Source of the DNA: an uncultured Bacillota bacterium
GTDB taxonomy: Bacteria > Bacillota_I > Bacilli_A > Erysipelotrichales > Erysipelotrichaceae
Direction: 5' to 3'
Length of the DNA stretch: 14,402 nt
Assembly (NCBI GenBank): GCA_900321955.1
Contig: ONXX01000034.1
Span: forward strand, 1-14,402
In this document: piece after piece, positions 1 to 4,624 of the stretch
Numbering within the stretch: position 1 is the stretch's first letter
Layout: every line of letters begins with the position of its first letter
Notes under the pieces: model-generated
The model's database searches: none
Told to the model about the DNA's origin: nothing
What the model saw: only the letters and a program-made list of their open reading frames with translations
Program-made: the position numbers and the translations under genes

Positions 1-50
1 TTTAATTCCTTGAATGATTCAAGCTTATCCAGATTGACCCAATTAACCAT
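1..50 (-). CDS. 5' end of a gene running off the left edge
   Basis: Only the first 16 codons are in the window. Read on the minus strand from the ATG at 50 they give MVNWVNLDKLESFKEL, with no stop before the edge. An AAAGGA ribosome binding site lies about 6 bases upstream of the ATG, and a candidate promoter lies further upstream, so the start is credible. The product cannot be named securely. The opening vaguely recalls the N-terminus of some long-form glucose-6-phosphate isomerases, but that is an impression from memory and should not be used as an annotation. Confidence 0.65.
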   Translation of the reverse strand, partial: MVNWVNLDKLESFKEL

Positions 51-88
51 ATTGATCCTTTCTTTCTATTCAATTACGTCTCTATTTT

Positions 89-117
89 ACAATACTTCGG
101 CGTTGAACTTTTGCTAA
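89..117 (-). promoter_or_regulatory. Candidate promoter for the left-edge gene
   Basis: On the minus strand TTAGCA (117-112) is followed after 17 bases by TATTGT (94-89). Both hexamers are imperfect matches to the sigma-A consensus, but the spacing is ideal and the start codon lies about 39 bases beyond the -10. Confidence 0.35.
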
Positions 118-274
118 ATCGATCAGGATTCTTTCTCTTGAATGTTATGCACAGAATCTCATAAAATCCATGATGGAATCTCCGTTCAGTCTCGTCTTTA
201 CTAAATCAGATAATTCAGTTCGTAACAGTACTTTTTTAAAATTGAAAAAATATATGGATAATTAAAAAGAACAG

Positions 275-330
275 GGTGTAAATCGAAAGTTCAGATGGTA
301 TCATAATTGATGTTTACACCACTACGGTGT
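275..330. promoter_or_regulatory. Inverted repeat flanking the PrsW-gene promoter
   Basis: GGTGTAAA (275-282) and TTTACACC (313-320) form a perfect 8-base inverted repeat with 30 bases between the arms. The extended -10 element (296-304) lies between them, so the arms would sit near -36 and just past the transcription start. The right arm can instead pair with a third copy of its core: ACACC (316-320), ACTAC loop, GGTGT (326-330). The layout suits a repressor operator, or two alternative 5'-leader hairpins. The regulator is unknown. Confidence 0.4.
296..304 (+). promoter_or_regulatory. Extended -10 promoter of the PrsW-family gene
   Basis: TGgTATCAT is an extended -10 element with one mismatch to TATAAT. 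The position where a -35 would fall has no good match, as is usual for extended -10 promoters. Transcription would start near 311, giving a leader of about 49 bases before the ATG at 360. Confidence 0.4.
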
Positions 331-359
331 GCAGTTTATCAGAAAGAAGAGGATCATCT

Positions 360-1184
360 ATGGCTATTCTTCAGGCAATCGTATCCGCAGTAATACTCGG
401 AGTCTTATATTACCGAATGATCATAAGAGAAAAACCAACGCCGATCTCCTGGCTTCAGGCACTCACCCCGGTCGGCTTCGGCATGGCTTCCACGATGCTT
501 TCCTTTTACGTGCTCATCGGCTTATCCGTACTGCTCAATGCGCTGAATCTCACTCTTGGCGATGTTCACCCGTTTGTCCGGTCGATGTATCTGGGATTTC
601 TGATGGCAGGCGGTCCGGAAGAGATCACAAAGTTTGCGTTCATCCTCATTACGGTTTTCCTGTTTCGCAAAAAGATCAGAAACGTCTATGAATACATTCT
701 CATCGGCGCTGCCGTCGGCATCGGCTTCACCCTTCCTGAGGAATTCGGCTATGGCGAAGAAACGCAGGCCTCCCTCTTCCGTCTGATGACACTGGCAGGA
801 CATATGGTATATGGCATCATCATGGGTAAACATCTCGGTATCGCCAGATACAACAAGCTCAATGAGAAACCGCGCTTCTTACAGTATGTGCTTTCCCTGC
901 TGATTCCGATTCTGCTTCACTCCTTATATGACGCTTGCACATCGGGCAACCTCATGATTCTCAGTGAAGATTCAGCCCTTCAGGATCAGGGCATCAACTT
1001 CGGTCTGATCGCCGTCGGCGTGCACTTCATCGCCCAGTTTGTCATCCTCTATCTTGTGAAGAAAAACACGCAGAAGTATTGTGACATGGTCTTTCTTGAA
1101 GAGGTCGCTGAAGTTCAACAAACCGCTGAACCGAAGCAGAATACAAAAAATGAAGAAACAGAAATAAAGGATCAGGGAGAATAA
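360..1184 (+). CDS. PrsW-family intramembrane metalloprotease
   Basis: A 274-residue multi-pass membrane protein with all three motifs of the PrsW family (peptidase family M82): EExxK at residues 87-91, FxxxE at 123-127 and HxxxD at 187-191, each next to a hydrophobic segment. PrsW of Bacillus subtilis makes the first cut in the membrane-bound anti-sigma factor RsiW; other members act on unknown membrane substrates. The last 30 or so residues form a charged, Glu/Lys-rich cytoplasmic tail. I chose the ATG at 360 rather than the in-frame GTG at 327 because AAGAGG lies 7 bases upstream of it, and because the hydrophobic N-terminus then starts at once. No anti-sigma/sigma pair is adjacent, so the substrate cannot be guessed from context. 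The gene appears monocistronic, with its own promoter and terminator. Confidence 0.88.
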   Translation: MAILQAIVSAVILGVLYYRMIIREKPTPISWLQALTPVGFGMASTMLSFYVLIGLSVLLNALNLTLGDVHPFVRSMYLGFLMAGGPEEITKFAFILITVFLFRKKIRNVYEYILIGAAVGIGFTLPEEFGYGEETQASLFRLMTLAGHMVYGIIMGKHLGIARYNKLNEKPRFLQYVLSLLIPILLHSLYDACTSGNLMILSEDSALQDQGINFGLIAVGVHFIAQFVILYLVKKNTQKYCDMVFLEEVAEVQQTAEPKQNTKNEETEIKDQGE

Positions 1185-1199
1185 TTCCTGATCCTTTTT
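1166..1199. terminator. Bidirectional intrinsic terminator
   Basis: AAAGGATCAGG (1166-1176) pairs perfectly with CCTGATCCTTT (1187-1197) around a 10-base loop and runs into a T tract. The minus strand also has a T-rich tail, so the hairpin can serve both the PrsW-family gene and the convergent MATE gene. The left arm lies within the last codons of the PrsW-family gene. Confidence 0.85.
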
Positions 1200-1223
1200 A
1201 CACAACAGTAAAAGAGTTATATC

Positions 1224-2996
1224 TTAGATCCGCACCGTCAGAACATTGAGACCCAGCAGATTCTGGTAATTGACATCCTTCATGATCTTATAGATCATCC
1301 GGATACCGATGTTCTTGGTCGGATCGTCATTGGCGGCAATCTTGGAACGCTCCTTCGGGTCAAACGGGATGCAGTCATCCTTTAAACGCAGGATGACATC
1401 TTTACTGCCGTTGACGACTCTGATATCGATGGAGTGCTTTTTCTTGTCCTTGATAAAGCCGTGTTCGACAATATTGCCGGCCATCTCTTCCATTGCCAGA
1501 CCGGCCAGATAGGCCTTCTTGGCATCGATGCCCCTTTCAAGACAGAAGTTCTGTACCTTTCTGGAAACTTCCAGGACTTCTTCGATCGTCTTCACCGAGA
1601 AATCGAGGCGGTCTTCCTTTTTGGCACCGAAGTTATCCGGAATGACCATCAGATCCTCCACACTCTTTGGCATGCGCTTGTTCATAAACCAGGCATAGCC
1701 GATGATATACAGGGTTGTCACCACGCCGTTTAAAACGTTGGCGATACAGACACCGTTGACACCAAACGGACCGATCAAAAGGAAGGAGAAGACGACAACA
1801 TCCACGATGCCGTCGATGACTGACAAGGTATTGACGTAGACCTGTTTATCAAAGGCCTGGCCGAAGTTCAGGAAATGTAAGAGGATGAGCGATAACGGCA
1901 TACACAGCGGCAGGATCCTCAAGCAGTTCGCTGTCAGCTGATGGACTTCGAGAGCCGGATCGAGGAAGTAGAAACCGGCAAGCGGTGAAGCAAGCAGAAT
2001 GATGACCACATCGATCGCACACATCAGCGGAACATAGTAACGGAACATGACCCGCATGATATCCACTAAGGAATGACGGTCTTCTTCACCAACCGAGATC
2101 GACATCAATAAGCGTGACACTGCTGCCATGCCTGCCGGGATGGCCCAGAAGACACCCAACAGATTATTTGCCGAGGCAAAGGCGGAAAGACCCATGCTGC
2201 CGGTATGGATCTCCAAGAGCTTATTGACGATGAGGCCTCTGCCGGCCTGATAGATATAGGTTGCCGAACCCGGAAAACCGATGCGCACGATCTCCTTGCA
2301 GCGGCTCCAGTTTAATTTCTTAAAGGTGAATTTGAGAAGCGAATCTTTCGTGAAATAGTATTGTGCCAAAACCAGCGTATAGACCCACATGCCTAAAGAG
2401 GACGCCAGGGCCAGACCCAGTTCCTCCATGCCCAAGACGGTGACAAACAGATAATTCAAAACCAGGTTGACAGCAATGTAGACTAAAGAAGAGACAAAGG
2501 TGCGCCGGCTCTTGTTTTCCATCGAGAGGAAGACCGGCAACTGGCCACCGATAAAAGTCGGAATGAGTCCCACGGCCTGGCCAGCCAGATATTTTCCAAA
2601 CAGCGGCTGCAGTACTTCATCAGAGGTAAAGAGCTTTGCCCCGCCAAAAAGGATCAGTCCCACAAAGATGACGATCATCACGATCGAAGCGATGAATGAC
2701 ACCAACATATCCAAAGAAAAGACTTCCTGCAGTTTTTCTTTATCGTTTCTGCCTAAATACTTGCCGCAGATGATCGCGCTGCCGCCGGAAAACAAGAAAG
2801 CCAGAGAACCGATCAAAGTTGCGATCGGGCCATATAAACCGATTGCCGACATCGACTGATAGCCGACAAAATTGGAGGCAAAATAGCCGGAAACGATGCC
2901 GTTGATCGCGCCGATCATTGCCAAAAGGATCTGAATCGGCAGCAGTTTGAACATCAATTTCTTTATAATCTGCAGATTGCTTTCGATTTTTTCCAT
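1224..2996 (-). CDS. MATE-family transporter with C-terminal RsbW-like ATPase domain
   Basis: 590 residues in two parts. Residues 1 to about 440 form a MATE-type multidrug/metabolite transporter of about 12 hydrophobic segments, with the typical start of two helices joined by a polar SGGSAIICGKYLG turn (70-82). MATE proteins export cationic compounds using Na+ or H+ gradients. Residues about 465-590 form a GHKL ATPase of the RsbW/SpoIIAB class: N box with E503, E504 and N508, a G1 box beginning D540-D541 with Cys542 where Gly is usual, and a G2 box around GIRMI (564-568). The start has a GAGGG ribosome binding site. The domain may be a protein kinase acting on STAS proteins, or an ATP sensor for the transporter. 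I recall similar fusions in gut Firmicutes but no experimental role. Transport substrate is unknown. Confidence 0.88.
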   Translation of the reverse strand: MEKIESNLQIIKKLMFKLLPIQILLAMIGAINGIVSGYFASNFVGYQSMSAIGLYGPIATLIGSLAFLFSGGSAIICGKYLGRNDKEKLQEVFSLDMLVSFIASIVMIVIFVGLILFGGAKLFTSDEVLQPLFGKYLAGQAVGLIPTFIGGQLPVFLSMENKSRRTFVSSLVYIAVNLVLNYLFVTVLGMEELGLALASSLGMWVYTLVLAQYYFTKDSLLKFTFKKLNWSRCKEIVRIGFPGSATYIYQAGRGLIVNKLLEIHTGSMGLSAFASANNLLGVFWAIPAGMAAVSRLLMSISVGEEDRHSLVDIMRVMFRYYVPLMCAIDVVIILLASPLAGFYFLDPALEVHQLTANCLRILPLCMPLSLILLHFLNFGQAFDKQVYVNTLSVIDGIVDVVVFSFLLIGPFGVNGVCIANVLNGVVTTLYIIGYAWFMNKRMPKSVEDLMVIPDNFGAKKEDRLDFSVKTIEEVLEVSRKVQNFCLERGIDAKKAYLAGLAMEEMAGNIVEHGFIKDKKKHSIDIRVVNGSKDVILRLKDDCIPFDPKERSKIAANDDPTKNIGIRMIYKIMKDVNYQNLLGLNVLTVRI

Positions 2997-3039
2997 AAAA
3001 TCACCCTCAATAATATTTTACTTTGTTTTCACATGGCGA

Positions 3040-3048
3040 TGTTATAAT
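3040..3048 (+). promoter_or_regulatory. Extended -10 promoter of the SH3 peptide gene
   Basis: TGtTATAAT matches the extended -10 consensus exactly. No clear -35 lies at 16-18 bases. The leader would begin near 3055 and be about 39 bases long. Confidence 0.6.
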
Positions 3049-3056
3049 TACTTTGG

Positions 3057-3084
3057 TGAGGTAAATTCCTCAATTTAAAAGGAG
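3057..3084 (+). promoter_or_regulatory. 5'-leader hairpin next to a strong ribosome binding site
   Basis: TGAGG (3057-3061) and CCTCA (3068-3072) form a 5-base stem with a 6-base loop, just before AAGGAG (3079-3084), which is 9 bases from the ATG. TTCCT (3066-3070), part of the hairpin, could alternatively pair with AGGAG of the ribosome binding site. A switch is possible but the stems are short. Confidence 0.3.
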
Positions 3085-3093
3085 AAAATTGCT

Positions 3094-3369
3094 ATGGTAG
3101 AAAACAAGATCTTAAGCGATGACGATCTCAGTTCCGTTGCCGGTGGTGCTTCAAGCCTCAAAGTTATCGGCCGTGCCAGAGTCGTCACAACCAACCTGAA
3201 TATCCGCAGTTCTTATTCCAAGAACTCCCGCCTCATGGGCCAGACCAATGAGCCGGCTTCTTACGATGTATACGAGATTGTCCAGAATGAAGGTTACATC
3301 TGGTATCGCATCGACGCCGACAAATGGATCGCCAATGACGGCACTTGGGTCGTATTTACTTCTAAATAA
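3094..3369 (+). CDS. Double-glycine-leader peptide with bacterial SH3 domain
   Basis: 91 residues. The first 18 resemble a bacteriocin-type leader: acidic, no hydrophobic core, LSDDDLSSVAGG at 7-18 ending in Gly17-Gly18. Such leaders are cut after GG during export by ABC transporters carrying a C39 peptidase. The predicted mature chain (19-91, 73 residues) is a single SH3b-like domain: LNIRSSYS near 35-42, then GYIWYRID and DKWIANDGTW, which match the family pattern of a VRS/IRS motif followed by a Trp-rich strand. SH3b domains commonly bind cell-wall peptides. There is no enzyme domain, Sec signal peptide or LPxTG anchor. The gene has its own promoter, strong ribosome binding site and terminator. 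No C39 transporter is in the window. Function unknown: secreted wall binder, bacteriocin-like effector or signal are all possible. Confidence 0.8.
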   Translation: MVENKILSDDDLSSVAGGASSLKVIGRARVVTTNLNIRSSYSKNSRLMGQTNEPASYDVYEIVQNEGYIWYRIDADKWIANDGTWVVFTSK

Positions 3370-3377
3370 TGCAAAAC

Positions 3378-3398
3378 AAAAGGGCGCAAGCCCTTTTT
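3378..3398. terminator. Bidirectional intrinsic terminator
   Basis: AAAAGGGC (3378-3385), GCAA tetraloop, GCCCTTTT (3390-3397), then more T. The minus strand also reads into a T-rich tail, so the hairpin serves both the SH3 peptide gene and the convergent cation transporter gene. GCAA is a stable GNRA loop. Confidence 0.9.
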
Positions 3399-3413
3399 CT
3401 TTTGTTTCAGATC

Positions 3414-4529
3414 TCAGATATTGATCGCTTCAAAAATCTCGATCTCCATCTCTGGATAGAGTTTCTGTATTTCTTTCTTCAAAGCTTCCATATCTGCTTC
3501 CGGATCCTTGGCATCATATTTATAAACCAAGGCAAAGGAGATCTTCTTTCGCCGGAAAGAAACCCGGAAAGACTGAATGCGGCTGATGTCTTCGTGTTTC
3601 ATCACGATCGGCAGGATCTTGTCATAGATCTTATCGGCTTCCGGCTGATCGATCTTGATGCCGCTGATTCCGACAGAAGTCAGAGTCATACCCAATTCTT
3701 TTGCCTCATCTTTGAGGTGTTGAGAAAGTTCGGTGATCCTGGAAGCCTTCATGTCTTCATCGACTTCGATGTCGACCGAACCGATGTAGTTGTTTTCCCC
3801 GTAATTATGAATGACTAAGGAAGAGACGTTGTAGACGTCTTTTTCTTTAAACAGCATCGTCGTGATCTTCTTGCGGAAGTCGGGATCGGCTGGCGCACCG
3901 ACGATCTTGTTCATGGACTCGATCAGCATCTCCACGCCGGCCTTCAAGATCAAAGCGGCAATGATGACACAGAGATAATCTTCGATATCAATACCGAAGG
4001 CCTTATAAACGACGATGGAAATCAGAACTGCAGCACCGATGCCCACATCGGACATCGCATCGATACCGGCCATGATCATCGCTTGCGAATTCAGGCGCCT
4101 GCCGGCGTCCTGCTGTTTCTTGCCAAGATAGAATTTGACAGCCATTGACACCACTTCAACCGCAACCACCAGGAAGCTGAAGTTTGGCGCTTCGCCCGGA
4201 TACAGGATCTCCTTGATCGCATCGAACATGGATTTGAGTCCGATGCCCATGACCAACATCGTGACGATCATCGAACACAGATATTCCAATCGACCAAAAC
4301 CAAAAGGATGGTCCTTGTCGGCCTTCTTGTCGCTCAGTCTTGCAAAGACCAGGATCAAAGCAGAAGAGATCATGTCGGCCATCGAATTGACGCCATCCAA
4401 AGTCACCGCTGCCGAACGGGCGATCGTACCGACCGTGATCTTGGCTGTTGCCAGAACCAGGTTCACAGCGATGGCGATGATGTTAAAACGGATAATCTCC
4501 TTATTTCTGTCGTCTCTCACAGCTTCCAT
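3414..4529 (-). CDS. Cation diffusion facilitator transporter, probably manganese type
   Basis: 371 residues. Six hydrophobic segments fill residues about 15-205, followed by a cytoplasmic region containing the usual CDF metal-binding ferredoxin-like fold. That region is longer than usual and seems to hold a second alpha/beta unit (about 290-371). The family signature HPFGFGRLE is at 74-82. The membrane metal site reads Asn48-xxx-Asp52 in TM2 and Asp157-xxx-Asp161 in TM5. Zinc exporters such as FieF/CzcD have His at one or more of these places; an N/D-D-D-D set is the pattern I associate with Mn exporters such as streptococcal MntE. The likely role is therefore H+-driven efflux of Mn(II), possibly Fe(II). 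No metal regulator gene is adjacent. The start lacks a Shine-Dalgarno sequence and lies very close to the promoter. Confidence 0.88.
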   Translation of the reverse strand: MEAVRDDRNKEIIRFNIIAIAVNLVLATAKITVGTIARSAAVTLDGVNSMADMISSALILVFARLSDKKADKDHPFGFGRLEYLCSMIVTMLVMGIGLKSMFDAIKEILYPGEAPNFSFLVVAVEVVSMAVKFYLGKKQQDAGRRLNSQAMIMAGIDAMSDVGIGAAVLISIVVYKAFGIDIEDYLCVIIAALILKAGVEMLIESMNKIVGAPADPDFRKKITTMLFKEKDVYNVSSLVIHNYGENNYIGSVDIEVDEDMKASRITELSQHLKDEAKELGMTLTSVGISGIKIDQPEADKIYDKILPIVMKHEDISRIQSFRVSFRRKKISFALVYKYDAKDPEADMEALKKEIQKLYPEMEIEIFEAINI

Positions 4530-4538
4530 ATTAGTTCA

Positions 4539-4547
4539 ATTATACCA
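4539..4547 (-). promoter_or_regulatory. Extended -10 promoter of the cation transporter gene
   Basis: On the minus strand TGgTATAAT (4547-4539) is a perfect extended -10. Only 9 bases separate it from the ATG at 4529, so the transcript would start within about 0-4 bases of the start codon. Confidence 0.6.
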
Positions 4548-4584
4548 TCTCGTACCTTCTTCTTTGCGGCACGACTTGGCTTTC

Positions 4585-4590
4585 TATAAT
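4585..4590 (+). promoter_or_regulatory. Promoter of the GTPase-NYN gene
   Basis: A perfect TATAAT lies 34 bases before the ATG at 4625. The best -35 candidate, TTGCGG at 4564-4569, is weak and has a 15-base spacer. The ribosome binding site AAAGGAG (4613-4619) is strong and 5 bases from the start. Confidence 0.5.
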
Positions 4591-4624
4591 ACAATATTGC
4601 TGTGAAACTTTTAAAGGAGAAAAG

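Larger units (their letters stand above)
51..359. other. Divergent intergenic region
   Basis: This AT-rich spacer separates the minus-strand gene at the left edge from the PrsW-family gene. It holds a weak minus-strand promoter near 89-117, and, close to the PrsW gene, an extended -10 element and an inverted repeat (275-330), listed separately. Between about 118 and 270 I see no credible coding frame, RNA gene or strong hairpin, only AT-rich sequence that could contain further promoter elements. Confidence 0.6.

Noticed and set aside
327..359. GTG start giving 11 extra residues on the PrsW-family protein
   Set aside because: No ribosome binding site precedes it, it overlaps the inverted repeat, and the ATG at 360 has AAGAGG at good spacing.
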